The notes beneath the pieces were generated by a model. That model searched no databases and was not told where the DNA came from. It saw nothing but the letters and a program-made list of their open reading frames with translations. The position numbers and the translations under genes were made by a program. This document shows, one piece after another, positions 1 to 10,161 of a stretch of 64,000 bases of DNA. Every line of letters begins with the position of its first letter. Within the stretch, counting starts at the first letter, position 1. This DNA comes from Actinobacteria bacterium OV320 (lineage in GTDB: Bacteria; Actinomycetota; Actinomycetes; Streptomycetales; Streptomycetaceae), in contig LJCX01000025.1 in the NCBI GenBank assembly GCA_001298545.1, positions 62,001 to 126,000 on the forward strand, given 5' to 3'.

Positions 1-446
1 TGCTCGTCGTCGGCTGGGTCGGCGACAGCCGCGCCTACTGGGTCCCGGCGGACCGCAGTTCACCCCCGGCCCGGCTCACCGAGGACGACTCGTGGGCCGC
101 GCAGATGGTCGCCGCGGGCCTGATGAGCGAGGCGGAGGCCTACGCCGACGAGCGCGCCCACGCGATCACCGGCTGGCTCGGCGCCGACGCCTACGAACTG
201 GAGCCGCACACCGCCTCCTTCAAGCCGGACCGGCCCGGTGTCGTGGTGGTGTGCACGGACGGCCTGTGGAACTACGCGGAGGCCGCCGAGGAAATGGCCG
301 AGGTCCTCCCGCCGGACGCCTCCGCCCGGCCGCTGCACAGTGCACGCGTCCTGGTCGGCCACGCCCTGGACGGCGGGGGCCACGACAACGTAACAGTGGC
401 CGTCGTGCCGTTCCCCGCCCCCGCGCAGGGGGCAGGATCGGCCTGA
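1..446 (+). CDS. PP2C-family serine/threonine phosphatase, C-terminal part (5' truncated)
   Basis: The reading frame is open from base 3 and the start lies outside the window. The first visible residues contain VGDSRAYW, the conserved PP2C motif (GDSR) around a metal-binding Asp. Later come VVVCTDGLWNY (the S/TDGLW motif) and GGHDNVTV (the GxDNxT motif that carries a metal ligand), so this is the catalytic C-terminal half of a Mn/Mg-dependent protein phosphatase. A VWA protein and an FHA protein follow on the same strand. PP2C, VWA, FHA and a Hanks-type kinase often form one signalling locus in actinobacteria, so a kinase gene may lie just upstream. This frame ends cleanly at the TGA at 444-446. 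Confidence 0.88.
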   Translation, partial: LVVGWVGDSRAYWVPADRSSPPARLTEDDSWAAQMVAAGLMSEAEAYADERAHAITGWLGADAYELEPHTASFKPDRPGVVVVCTDGLWNYAEAAEEMAEVLPPDASARPLHSARVLVGHALDGGGHDNVTVAVVPFPAPAQGAGSA

Positions 447-461
447 GGCCGCAAACAGGGA

Positions 462-527
462 AACACCGGAGAACACCGGAGAACACGGGGAAACACGGGA
501 AGCACGGGAAGCACGGGGAAGCACGCG
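462..527 (+). repeat. Short imperfect tandem repeats between the PP2C and VWA genes
   Basis: About seven imperfect 9-10 bp units of the form GAACACCGG / AAGCACGGG sit in the 158-bp gap between the phosphatase and VWA genes. The stretch is richer in A than its surroundings. No hairpin or coding frame is evident; it could be replication slippage or a spacer. Confidence 0.6.
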
Positions 528-604
528 TACGGACCGGTGGGGACCGGTCCGTATTCAGACATCGCCCCGCGAACGTGGGGTTTCCGAGGGGGATTTGAGT
601 AGGC

Positions 605-1951
605 ATGGCCAATTTCTCGAAGTCGAACGTGCCGCAGTTCTCGGTGGACGTCTACCAGAACGAGTACCTGCCGGAGGGCGGCCGCGAGGTCAACGCGATC
701 GTCACGGTGACCGCCACCGGCGGCGGCACGGTGGGCAGCGCCGCAGCCGCGCCGCATCTGTACTCGCCGAGCCAGGGCCCGTCCGCCGCCGTGGCGATCA
801 TGGTGGACTGTTCCGGCTCGATGGACTACCCGCCGACCAAGATGCGCAACGCCCGCGACGCCACCGCCGCCGCCATCGACACCCTGCGCGACGGCGTGCA
901 CTTCTCGGTGATCGGCGGCACCCATGTCGCCAAGGAGGTCTATCCGGGCGGGGGCCGGCTCGCGGTCGCCGACGCGACCACCCGCGAGCAGGCCAAGCAG
1001 GCGCTGCGCCGGCTGAGCGCGGGCGGCGGCACGGCGATCGGCACCTGGCTGCGGCTGGCCGACCGGCTGCTGTCGACGGCGGACGTCGCCATCCGGCACG
1101 GCATCCTGCTCACCGACGGCCGCAACGAGCACGAGTCGCCGCAGGACCTCAAGACCGCCCTCGACGACTGCGCCGGCCGTTTCACCTGTGATGCCCGCGG
1201 CGTGGGCACCGACTGGGAAGTGAAAGAAGTCACAGGGATCGCCTCCGCCCTGCTCGGCACCGCCGACATCGTCGCCGACCCGGCCGGCCTCGCCGCCGAC
1301 TTCACGCAGATGATGGAGACGGCGATGGGCAAGGAGGTCGCGGACGTCGCACTGCGCCTGTGGACCCCGGTCGGCACCGCCATCAAGTTCGTCAAGCAGG
1401 TCGCGCCGACGGTCGAGGCGCTGACCGAACGCCGTACGGAGGCGGGCCCCCGCGCGGGCGACTACCCCACCGGTTCCTGGGGCGACGAGTCCCGCGACTA
1501 CCACGTGTGCGTCGAGGTCCCGGCCGCGAACGTCGGCCAGGAGATGCTCGCCGCCCGGGTCTCCCTCGTCATCCCGCAGACGGACGGCACCGTCCAGAAC
1601 CTCGGCGCGCAAGGTCTCGTGCGGGCCGTGTGGACCGATGACATGTCCGCGTCCACGTCGATCAACCCCCAGGTCGCGCACTACACAGGGCAGGCCGAAC
1701 TGGCACAGGTCATCCAGCAAGGGCTCGATCTTCGCAAAGCGGGTGATATGGATGGAGCAACGGCCAAACTGGGCCGGGCCGTTCAGCTCGCGAGCGCCTC
1801 GGGGAACGGTGATACTGCGAAACTGCTTGCGAAGGTGGTGGACGTGGTCGATGCCACGACAGGTACTGTGCGACTGAAGGCGAAGGTCACGGACGCCGAC
1901 GAGATGACGCTCGAGACCCGGTCCACAAAGACTGTTCGTGTAAAGAAGTGA
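605..1951 (+). CDS. VWA-domain protein of a PP2C/FHA signalling module
   Basis: 448 aa, cytosolic (no signal peptide or membrane segment). The von Willebrand factor A domain spans roughly residues 60-240 and carries an intact metal-ion-dependent adhesion site: DCSGSM near residue 67 (DxSxS), followed later by LLTDGRNEHE. The second half is a beta-rich region followed by a helical C-terminal tail (about 345-430) with a TPR-like look, in which AQVIQQGLDLRKAGD can be read. The protein probably works as a metal-dependent protein-binding scaffold. It lies between a PP2C phosphatase and an FHA phosphothreonine reader, so it is likely part of a phosphorylation-controlled complex; TerY-type triads are a known parallel. 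The ATG at 605 is preceded by a G-rich stretch but no well-spaced Shine-Dalgarno site. Confidence 0.85.
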   Translation: MANFSKSNVPQFSVDVYQNEYLPEGGREVNAIVTVTATGGGTVGSAAAAPHLYSPSQGPSAAVAIMVDCSGSMDYPPTKMRNARDATAAAIDTLRDGVHFSVIGGTHVAKEVYPGGGRLAVADATTREQAKQALRRLSAGGGTAIGTWLRLADRLLSTADVAIRHGILLTDGRNEHESPQDLKTALDDCAGRFTCDARGVGTDWEVKEVTGIASALLGTADIVADPAGLAADFTQMMETAMGKEVADVALRLWTPVGTAIKFVKQVAPTVEALTERRTEAGPRAGDYPTGSWGDESRDYHVCVEVPAANVGQEMLAARVSLVIPQTDGTVQNLGAQGLVRAVWTDDMSASTSINPQVAHYTGQAELAQVIQQGLDLRKAGDMDGATAKLGRAVQLASASGNGDTAKLLAKVVDVVDATTGTVRLKAKVTDADEMTLETRSTKTVRVKK

Positions 1952-1999
1952 CCTGAACGCGCTTTAGGGACACCGAACGAGAGAGGGGGACGCGCCGAC

Positions 2000-3745
2000 A
2001 TGCCGACCTGCCCGAACGGACACCAGTCGGGTTCCGACGACTGGTGCGAGGTCTGCGGTCACCGCATGGCCGGTGCCGTACCTCCGCCCCCTCCCCCACC
2101 GCCCCCGACCGCCGGCGGCTACGGCTTCCCGCCGCCCGGCCAGGGTCAGGGCGGCCAGCCCGGCGGACGGCACCTGTCCTCCGTACCGGACCACGAGCCG
2201 GAGCTCTGCCCGCAGTGCCGTACGCCCCGTGAGGGCGGTGCGCCGTTCTGCGAGGAGTGCCGGTGGAACTTCCTGACCAACACGGCCACCTCGTACACCC
2301 CGGCCGCCCCACGCCCACCGGCGCCGGGCCCCGGCGCGGGTCCGGGCGGTCCGGGTCAGGGCGGTCCGGGTCAGGGCGGTCCTGGTGGCCCCGGTGGTCC
2401 TGGTGGCCCCGGCGGGCGTTTCCAGCCGCCGCCTCCGTCCTACGGGGGCAGTGACTCGTTCGACTACCAGAGCTCCCGCCCGTCCCAGATGAACCGTCCG
2501 GCCGAGCCGCTCCCGCCGTTCGGCGGCGAGCCCTCGGGCCCGGGCGGCCAGGGCAGGCCCGGTGGCCAGGGCGGTCCGGGCGGTCCTGCCGGTGGTCCGC
2601 CTCGGGGCGCCTTCGGACACGACCCCTCCGGCCAGGGCGGCGACCCCTTCAGGCGCGAGCCGTCCGGCCCCGGCGGCCGTCCTCCCGGCCCGCCCGGCGA
2701 CCCCTTCGGGCGTGAGCCTTCGGGTCCGCCCTCGGACCCCTACCGACGTGAGCAGAGCGGACAGGCCTCCGACCCCTTCGGGCGCGAGCCCGGCGGCGAC
2801 CCCTTCGGGCGCGAGCCCGGCGGTCCCGGCGGCCGTCCTCCGGGTCCGCCCGGCCCCGGCGGCCCGTCCGCCTTCGGCGCCGACCCCTCGCGACCCGTTC
2901 CGCCGCCGCCCGGACCCACGCCCACGGCCGGTCCCGGCATACCGGGCCAGGGCGGCTTCGGTGGCGGCCAGCACGACCCCAGGAACCAGAACGACCCCAG
3001 GAACCAGCCCGGTCCCGGGAACCAGGGCGGTCCCGGGAACCAGGGCGGCCTCGGGAACCAGGGCGGCCCCGGGGCTCCGCAGGCCTTCCAGCCGTCCGGC
3101 CCGACGGCACCGTCCGGCTTCCCGCCGGAGACCGGTCGTCCGCAGCAGCCCGGCGGCCGGCCCTTCGGCGGCGCCGACGACGACTGGGTGATCTCCCCGC
3201 CGTCGCACACCGGCCCCGGTCAGGGCGCGCCCGGTGGCCCCGGTGGCCCCGGCCCGGCCCAGGGCGGCGGTGGCTACGGCTACCCGCAGCCCGGCACCAA
3301 CCAGGCACCGCCCCCGCCGGGCGGCTACCAGCAGCAGCCGGCGACCTGGTCGGTGACCATCGGCCCGGACCGCGCGTACTTCATGGCGATGATGCACCGC
3401 TCGGGCCCCGAGGCCGCGGGGCTCAACCTGCCCGCGTACTCGCCCGAGCAGCAGCGCATGCTCACCGGCAACCAGTTCACCATCGGCCGCCGCCGCCACT
3501 CCACCGGGGAGACCCCCGACCTGGACCTGTCGGTGCCGCCGGAGGACCCGGGCGTCTCGCACCAGCACGCGGTGCTGGTCCAGCAGCCGGACGGCAACTG
3601 GGCCGTCGTCGACCAGAACTCGACGAACGGCACCACGGTCAACGGCTCGGAAGAACCGATCCAGCCGTTCGTCCCGGTGCCGCTCCAGGACGGCGACCAG
3701 GTGCACGTCGGCGCCTGGACGACGCTCACGATCCGCCGCGGCTAG
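2000..3745 (+). CDS. FHA-domain protein with N-terminal double zinc ribbon and long Pro/Gly-rich linker
   Basis: 581 aa. The N-terminus has two small Cys-rich modules: CPNGHQSGSDDWCEVCG (about 4-20) and CPQCR...CEECRW (about 73-90), typical of double zinc ribbons. From about 100 to 445 the chain is low-complexity Pro/Gly/Gln, with recurring DPFGREPSG and GGPGNQG units, and is presumably disordered. The C-terminus (about 470-581) is an FHA domain: FTIGRRRHS, then GVSHQHAVL (the S/H phosphothreonine pocket) and NSTNGTTVNG. FHA domains bind phosphothreonine, so this protein probably reads a kinase mark that the upstream PP2C enzyme erases. Its stop codon overlaps the stop of the convergent methyltransferase gene (CTAG at 3742-3745). 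Confidence 0.88.
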   Translation: MPTCPNGHQSGSDDWCEVCGHRMAGAVPPPPPPPPPTAGGYGFPPPGQGQGGQPGGRHLSSVPDHEPELCPQCRTPREGGAPFCEECRWNFLTNTATSYTPAAPRPPAPGPGAGPGGPGQGGPGQGGPGGPGGPGGPGGRFQPPPPSYGGSDSFDYQSSRPSQMNRPAEPLPPFGGEPSGPGGQGRPGGQGGPGGPAGGPPRGAFGHDPSGQGGDPFRREPSGPGGRPPGPPGDPFGREPSGPPSDPYRREQSGQASDPFGREPGGDPFGREPGGPGGRPPGPPGPGGPSAFGADPSRPVPPPPGPTPTAGPGIPGQGGFGGGQHDPRNQNDPRNQPGPGNQGGPGNQGGLGNQGGPGAPQAFQPSGPTAPSGFPPETGRPQQPGGRPFGGADDDWVISPPSHTGPGQGAPGGPGGPGPAQGGGGYGYPQPGTNQAPPPPGGYQQQPATWSVTIGPDRAYFMAMMHRSGPEAAGLNLPAYSPEQQRMLTGNQFTIGRRRHSTGETPDLDLSVPPEDPGVSHQHAVLVQQPDGNWAVVDQNSTNGTTVNGSEEPIQPFVPVPLQDGDQVHVGAWTTLTIRRG

Positions 3746-4770
3746 GCCTCGACCAGGCCCGGCCCCGACGTATCCGTCCTACCCGTCGAACCCGGCAGGG
3801 GCCACGCGTACGGCCCCTCCGGTTCGTCGAGCCACGCCCACGCGTGCTCGGCGCCGACCGTGATGCCGTACCGCTCCCGCCCCGGCATGCCCTCGCGCTC
3901 CCACAGGACGGACGCCTCCTGCGGGTCGAGGGTGCCCCGGGTCAGGGCCAGCAGGAAGCGGAACGTGTCGCTCTCCCTGGCCCGGTGCGGGACTCCGGCG
4001 AGTGCCACCTGCTCCGGCTCCGGCCGCTCCGACCCGCGCAACGGCACGAAGTAGGCCGGGGTCTCCAGGAAGTGGCCCTCGGCGTGTCCGGCGTCCCGCA
4101 CGGTCAGCGCGATCAGCCCGGTGGCCAGCGGCGCCAGGATCAGGGCTCCGGGGGCGCACTGGGTGAGCCAGGCTCGCGGGACCGACGCCAGCGTGCAGGT
4201 CGCGATGATCCGGTCGAAGGGGGCGCGTTCGGGTACCCCGCGCGCCCCGTCCCCGGTGACGACGGTCGGCCGGTACCCGGCGTCTTCGAGGTGCCGGCGG
4301 GCGGACTCGGTGATCTCCGGGTCCAGATCGACGGTGGTGACGTCCCCCTCGCCGAGCCGGTACGACAGCAGCGCCGCGTTGTAGCCGGTGCCCGCGCCGA
4401 TCTCCAGCACCCGGTCGCCGTCCGCGACCCGCAGCTCGGCCAGCATCAACGCCATCAGCGAGGGCTGGCTGCTGGAGGAGAGCAGCACGCCGTCGCGCAG
4501 CCTGGTGGCCAGGGGGACGTCCTCGTACGCGCCCCGCACCCAGCGCTCCCGGGTACGCGGGTCGGGGCTGCCGCCCCAGCGCCGTTCATAGCCGCCGACA
4601 CCGCCGACGTAGTAGTACGGCACGAAGAGGTGGCGCGGGACCGCCGCGAAGGCCTCCGCCCAGCGCGGATCGGCGCCGAAGGCCCCGCTCGCCTCGATCT
4701 CGCGCAGCAACACCGCCCGCGCCGCTGCGGCGAGATCTGCCAGCTCCTTGTCGAGTGCGTCCGCGCTCAT
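3742..4770 (-). CDS. PCMT-like SAM-dependent methyltransferase
   Basis: 342 aa from the ATG at 4770. The frame stays open upstream to 4902, but that extension would run through the start of the divergent globin gene and is not used. Motif I of class I methyltransferases is clear (VLEIGAGTGYNAAL). It is followed by VTTVDLDPEI (acidic SAM ribose ligand) and FDRIIATCTL. The order and spacing resemble protein-L-isoaspartate O-methyltransferase, but the usual Ser/Thr-x-x-Ser substrate loop is replaced by SSSSQPS, and the protein is longer than the roughly 210-aa classical enzyme because of a C-terminal extension after residue 230. The substrate is therefore uncertain. Confidence 0.8.
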   Translation of the reverse strand: MSADALDKELADLAAAARAVLLREIEASGAFGADPRWAEAFAAVPRHLFVPYYYVGGVGGYERRWGGSPDPRTRERWVRGAYEDVPLATRLRDGVLLSSSSQPSLMALMLAELRVADGDRVLEIGAGTGYNAALLSYRLGEGDVTTVDLDPEITESARRHLEDAGYRPTVVTGDGARGVPERAPFDRIIATCTLASVPRAWLTQCAPGALILAPLATGLIALTVRDAGHAEGHFLETPAYFVPLRGSERPEPEQVALAGVPHRARESDTFRFLLALTRGTLDPQEASVLWEREGMPGRERYGITVGAEHAWAWLDEPEGPYAWPLPGSTGRTDTSGPGLVEA

Positions 4771-4870
4771 GACTCCACTGTGCGGCGCGCGGCCCCGGGA
4801 AGCGAGCCGCTGGGAGTGACCGCAGGGGGCGGTCCTACGCCTCAAGTCCTCCGTCTCCCGGTCTGAGACC

Positions 4871-5284
4871 ATGGGAGACGTGAAAGAGATTCGGCGCGGC
4901 ACGCTTCAGGAGCAGACCTTCTACGAGCAGGTCGGTGGGGAGGAGACCTTCCGCCGGCTGGTCCACCGTTTCTACGAGGGAGTCGCCGAGGACCCGATCC
5001 TGCGGCCCATGTACCCGGAGGAGGACCTGGGTCCGGCCGAGGAGCGTTTCGCGCTGTTCCTCATGCAGTACTGGGGCGGTCCGACGACCTACAGCGAGCA
5101 CCGCGGCCACCCGCGGCTGCGCATGCGGCACGCCCCCTTCGTCGTGGACCGGGCCGCGCACGACGCCTGGCTGAAGCACATGCGGGTCGCGGTCGACGAA
5201 CTCGGTCTGTCCGAGGAGCACGAACACACCCTGTGGAACTACCTGACGTACGCGGCGGCGTCGATGGTGAACACCCCGGAGTAG
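4871..5284 (+). CDS. Group II truncated hemoglobin
   Basis: 137 aa. The chain begins with FYEQVGGEETFRRLVHRFYE, the N-terminal signature of 2-over-2 globins, and has LMQYWGGPTTYSEHRGHPRL, followed by RMRHAPF with the proximal His of helix F. The Trp late in the protein (LWNYLTYAA) and the Tyr in the B helix are typical of group II (GlbO-type) proteins, which bind oxygen in the cytosol and are linked to redox or nitric-oxide stress. It is divergent from the methyltransferase gene, with about 100 bp between the two starts for both promoters. Confidence 0.9.
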   Translation: MGDVKEIRRGTLQEQTFYEQVGGEETFRRLVHRFYEGVAEDPILRPMYPEEDLGPAEERFALFLMQYWGGPTTYSEHRGHPRLRMRHAPFVVDRAAHDAWLKHMRVAVDELGLSEEHEHTLWNYLTYAAASMVNTPE

Positions 5285-5392
5285 ACCGCGCCGGGGTGTG
5301 ACGGGGGACGCACCGGGGGCATGACGGGGAACGAACGAACGAACGAACCGGGAACGACGTGGCGGGGGACCTGGCGCCGCGGACGGCGCGTG

Positions 5393-6073
5393 TCAGCGCA
5401 CGCTGATGTCGAGCATCCCCAGCCGCCCCGCCCGCCGTACGGCGATCGACCCGTACGGTGTGCGCAACCGCAGCCACGCGCCGAAGGAGACGAGTTTCAG
5501 CTCCTCCGAACCCGTGGAGGGCCGAAGGAATCCGAGCGACTGGGCCGCGTGCACGGCGCGTACGGGAAGTCCGGTGTCCCCGACCGTCCGGGACCAGATC
5601 TCCCGCCCGATCCGGTCGAGTTCGGCCCGCGTCCGCAGCTCGGCCGTCAACTCCTCGGTACGGGAACGGAATTCGGCGACGGCCGCACCGACCATCGCTC
5701 GCAGCGCGTCCGCGGCGGGCAGCCCCTCCTCGGGCCGCCAGCCACGGCGCGGCGGCAGCACACCGGCCCACGGCGGCCCGGTGACGGCCGCGGGAACGGC
5801 GGCCGTCGCGGCACTCTCGTCGACGGACTCCAGCAGCTCCCCCGCCGACACGGTCACGTCCAGCGTGACGTCGAGGCCGTTCTCGTACGGCTTGGCCAGC
5901 CGGACCGCGCGGATCGCGAGCACCTCGAAGGAGGGCGGCCGGCCGAAGACGGCCAGCGCGGTGCCGGCCGCCTGGAGCCGGACCGCCGCTCCACGGTCGT
6001 AGTGGAGCAGCCGGGAGAGGAAGGCCGCGACATCCGCCGCCTCCCCCTCGTCGGCGAGGTGGAGCACCGTCAT
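5393..6073 (-). CDS. Conserved actinobacterial protein of unknown function
   Basis: 226 aa, cytosolic. The ATG at 6073 overlaps the TGA of the thioesterase gene by 4 bp (ATGA), so the two are translationally coupled in an ettA-thioesterase-unknown operon. The N-terminal half is beta-rich (ALAVFGRPPSFEVLAIRAVR); the C-terminal half has a helical stretch (AAVAEFRSRTEELTAELRTR) and ends with a compact beta segment. I recognise no catalytic motif. The same three-gene arrangement downstream of ettA recurs in streptomycetes as far as I recall. Confidence 0.75.
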   Translation of the reverse strand: MTVLHLADEGEAADVAAFLSRLLHYDRGAAVRLQAAGTALAVFGRPPSFEVLAIRAVRLAKPYENGLDVTLDVTVSAGELLESVDESAATAAVPAAVTGPPWAGVLPPRRGWRPEEGLPAADALRAMVGAAVAEFRSRTEELTAELRTRAELDRIGREIWSRTVGDTGLPVRAVHAAQSLGFLRPSTGSEELKLVSFGAWLRLRTPYGSIAVRRAGRLGMLDISVR

Positions 6074-6480
6074 GCGACGACGGCCTCCTCGTCGTCGTCC
6101 CGGTACTCGGCGAGGAAGTCACGCTCCTCGGCGGTGAGCCGGCGCGGCCGCTGCGCCTCGAAGTCGAACGGCACGATCACCGTGGAGGCGGTGACATAGA
6201 TCTGGTCGCCGTCCTTCACCTCGTAGGTGATGGTGAAGGACGCCGCCCTGATCTGGGTGATCCACAGTTCGATGTCGACCGGGGAGTGCCGGTGGACGAG
6301 TTGCCGCTTGTAGTCGATCTCATGGCGGGCCACCACGGACCCCTGCTTGAAGTTCTTCTCCGGGCGGAACAGGAAGTCGATACGGGCTTCCTCCAGATAG
6401 CGGAGGAAGACAGCGTTGTTGACGTGGCCGTACGCGTCCATGTCCGCCCAGCGCAGTGGGCAGCGGTAGATGTGCCGCAA
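6070..6480 (-). CDS. Acyl-CoA thioesterase, hotdog (4HBT) family
   Basis: 136 aa. DMDAYGHVNNAVFLRYLEEA near residue 13 is the YbgC/FadM-type 4-hydroxybenzoyl-CoA thioesterase active-site signature with its catalytic Asp. The length fits a single hotdog domain. It hydrolyses acyl-CoA thioesters in the cytosol; the chain-length preference cannot be read. The start used is a TTG at 6480, six bases after the ettA stop. No stronger start exists before the frame runs into ettA, which supports co-transcription. Confidence 0.85.
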   Translation of the reverse strand: MRHIYRCPLRWADMDAYGHVNNAVFLRYLEEARIDFLFRPEKNFKQGSVVARHEIDYKRQLVHRHSPVDIELWITQIRAASFTITYEVKDGDQIYVTASTVIVPFDFEAQRPRRLTAEERDFLAEYRDDDEEAVVA

Positions 6481-6486
6481 GATCGA

Positions 6487-8151
<1,665 letters not shown>

Positions 8152-8379
8152 GAGAAACCGTCCGGCAGCTTGAGATCTGGCAGTGGGCAGGTGGGCAGAT
8201 ACACCCCATCTTGCCTGAGGTCCAGCCCTGGGTGTTAACCCATTCGGCCGGGGGGCTGTGAGCTGGGCTTTCGTCGCAGACGGCCGTGGCCGACCTGTCA
8301 CTTTCGGTCACGGCCGAGCGCCCTCGGGGAACCCGGGACGCCCCCTGTCTCCGCCCCTGCCCCCGCCCGCCGACTCCGC

Positions 8380-9798
8380 TCAGTGGCGGGTCTCGTTCTC
8401 CTTGCGGCCCACGAGCAGGAGGGCCGCTCCGCCGATGACCACCAGGCCGATGGCGGTGCCGGCGATCAGCGGTGTGGCGCTGGTGCCGCCCGTCGCGGCG
8501 AGGTTGGTGTCGTCGGTGGTGGAGGTGCCGCCCACGGTGGCCGGGCTCGGTTCGCTGAGGGTCTGGGTGGTCAGGCCGGCGGTCTCGTCGGCCTGGGTCT
8601 CGCAGTCCAGGACGCCGGTGAAGCGGCTCTCGACGCCTTGCGGGCCGTTGATCGTGAAGGCGTAGGCCTGGTCCTCCTGGAGCGGGATCGTCACCGTCCG
8701 GGACGCACCGGCCGGGATGGTGTACTCGGTCTCCATCAGCTCGAAGGTGAAGACCTGGTCGCCCTGGTTGACGGCCGTGATGTCCACTCCGGTCTTCGCG
8801 CAGTTCTTCGCCGCGGACAGTGCCGGTACGGCGCCCTGCTTCGCCCAGGTCGCGCTCGCCGTCGCCGACACCGTCGACTCGCTGGAGCCGGCCAGGATCT
8901 GGGTCTGGCTGCGGCTCTCGGAGGTGAAGGCGCGGCCGACCGGGACGGTGGTGGAGGCCTGGACGGTCAGCTCGGCCGAGCCGTCGGCCGAGTCGGCCGG
9001 CACGTCGAAGAACAGCTGGCTGCCGTCCGCCACCGACGCGACCACCTTGCCGTCCTTGCCGACGATCCGTACGCCGCTGGTGGCGGCGTCCAGCGGAGGC
9101 GTCACCGTCACGCCGCCCGCGTTGGTGTGCACGGTCACCGGGCCGAGGAGCTCACCGGGGTGACCGGAGACGGCGGGCGATTCGAGGGTCAGCGACGCCT
9201 CGGGCTCCGCCACGGTGCGGGCGGCTTTCTGGAGGTAGTCCGCGAGCCGCTCGGCCTGCGCGTCGGCGGCGTCGACGTCCGCGCCGTCCGAGTAGCGCCA
9301 GATGGCCACCTGGGTGCCGGTGGCAGCGTCCTGTTCGGTGAGACCGCCGTCGATGCCGGCCTTGTCCGCGAGCGAGGCCAGGTCGTTCACCTGGGGGTAG
9401 GAGTGCTGAAGGATCCAGCGGATGCGACCCGCGTCCTTGTTGGCGCCCAGCGAGGTGCCGCTCCAGGGCGTCTCCTGGTACTTGGCGTCCCTCTGCGTGG
9501 GGTTGTAGAGGTCGACGCAGTAGGTCTGCAAGGTGCCGCCGCCCTCGACGGACATCTCGAAGAGGCCGGCCGAGACCTCCTGGTCGCCGCCGTCGGCGTG
9601 GATCACCGCGGCACCGTAGGTCTTGAGGCCGCCTATCGTCGCGGTGGCCCCGCCCTGACTGTGCGTCACCTCGGCGGCGGCGGCCGTGCCCGCGCCGGCG
9701 ATCGCACCGACGGCGAGGAGGCCGGATGCCAACGCCGCCGCGGCGAGGCGCACCGCCGCTCGCCCGCGTGCGAGCGGCGCGGAGAACGAACAAATCAC
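8380..9798 (-). CDS. Thioester-forming (TQXA-domain) surface protein with LAXTG sortase signal
   Basis: 472 aa from the GTG at 9798. An AAGGGG ribosome site lies six bases upstream, which favours this start over the ATG at 9885 and puts the signal peptide (residues 14-42, ending GTAAAA) at the N-terminus. TYCVDLYNP (Cys94) and TQVAIWRYSDG (Gln163) are the pair that forms an internal Cys-Gln thioester in TQXA/TED adhesins, which bond covalently to surface amines. Two beta-sandwich stretches follow (about 195-400). The C-terminus has LAATG (class E sortase motif), a hydrophobic helix and KENETRH. It is expected to be covalently attached to peptidoglycan and to display a reactive adhesin head. 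Confidence 0.9.
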   Translation of the reverse strand: MICSFSAPLARGRAAVRLAAAALASGLLAVGAIAGAGTAAAAEVTHSQGGATATIGGLKTYGAAVIHADGGDQEVSAGLFEMSVEGGGTLQTYCVDLYNPTQRDAKYQETPWSGTSLGANKDAGRIRWILQHSYPQVNDLASLADKAGIDGGLTEQDAATGTQVAIWRYSDGADVDAADAQAERLADYLQKAARTVAEPEASLTLESPAVSGHPGELLGPVTVHTNAGGVTVTPPLDAATSGVRIVGKDGKVVASVADGSQLFFDVPADSADGSAELTVQASTTVPVGRAFTSESRSQTQILAGSSESTVSATASATWAKQGAVPALSAAKNCAKTGVDITAVNQGDQVFTFELMETEYTIPAGASRTVTIPLQEDQAYAFTINGPQGVESRFTGVLDCETQADETAGLTTQTLSEPSPATVGGTSTTDDTNLAATGGTSATPLIAGTAIGLVVIGGAALLLVGRKENETRH

Positions 9799-10161
9799 AC
9801 AATTCCCCTTCGAGCAGGACCCGTTGATGTGGGGGGTACGGGTCCCACCAGCAGAATCAGAAGCCCCGTGAGCCACGTCCGGCATCCTAGAGACGTCGCG
9901 CAGTGCGCTTCCTGGTCATCTCATCGGATCGCCGATCCGACTCGGAATCGTTATCCCCAAGATCGTCCAGAGATCCGACTTGTCGACAAATCCTCTTGGT
10001 TGCTCGAACCGCATGCGTCGATAAGCCACAGTTCGGTCGGCGTCGGCGCGGCACGGGCGTTGACGTTCCGTCACCACTCCGTCGCATGACATCGCATCCC
10101 CACTCCCTCCCGCACCGCACCGTCCTGCCCTGCCCTGCCCTGCCCGGCCCGGCCCGTCAGC
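9799..10161. other. Intergenic region between ssbB and the TQXA gene; no gene seen
   Basis: About 360 bp with no convincing frame. It must hold the TQXA promoter and any ssbB terminator. A run of GCCCT/GGCCC pentamers at about 10122-10158 is low-complexity. The stretch 9935-10040 is less GC-rich than average and may contain the promoter. Confidence 0.5.

Noticed and set aside
3742..4902. Longer methyltransferase start at 4902
   Set aside because: The extra 44 codons overlap the globin start and have no methyltransferase-like sequence; the ATG at 4770 gives the expected N-terminus.
10122..10158. Pentamer run CCCTG/GGCCC as an origin-like or regulatory repeat
   Set aside because: Low-complexity GC tract without symmetry or flanking signals; nothing supports a function.
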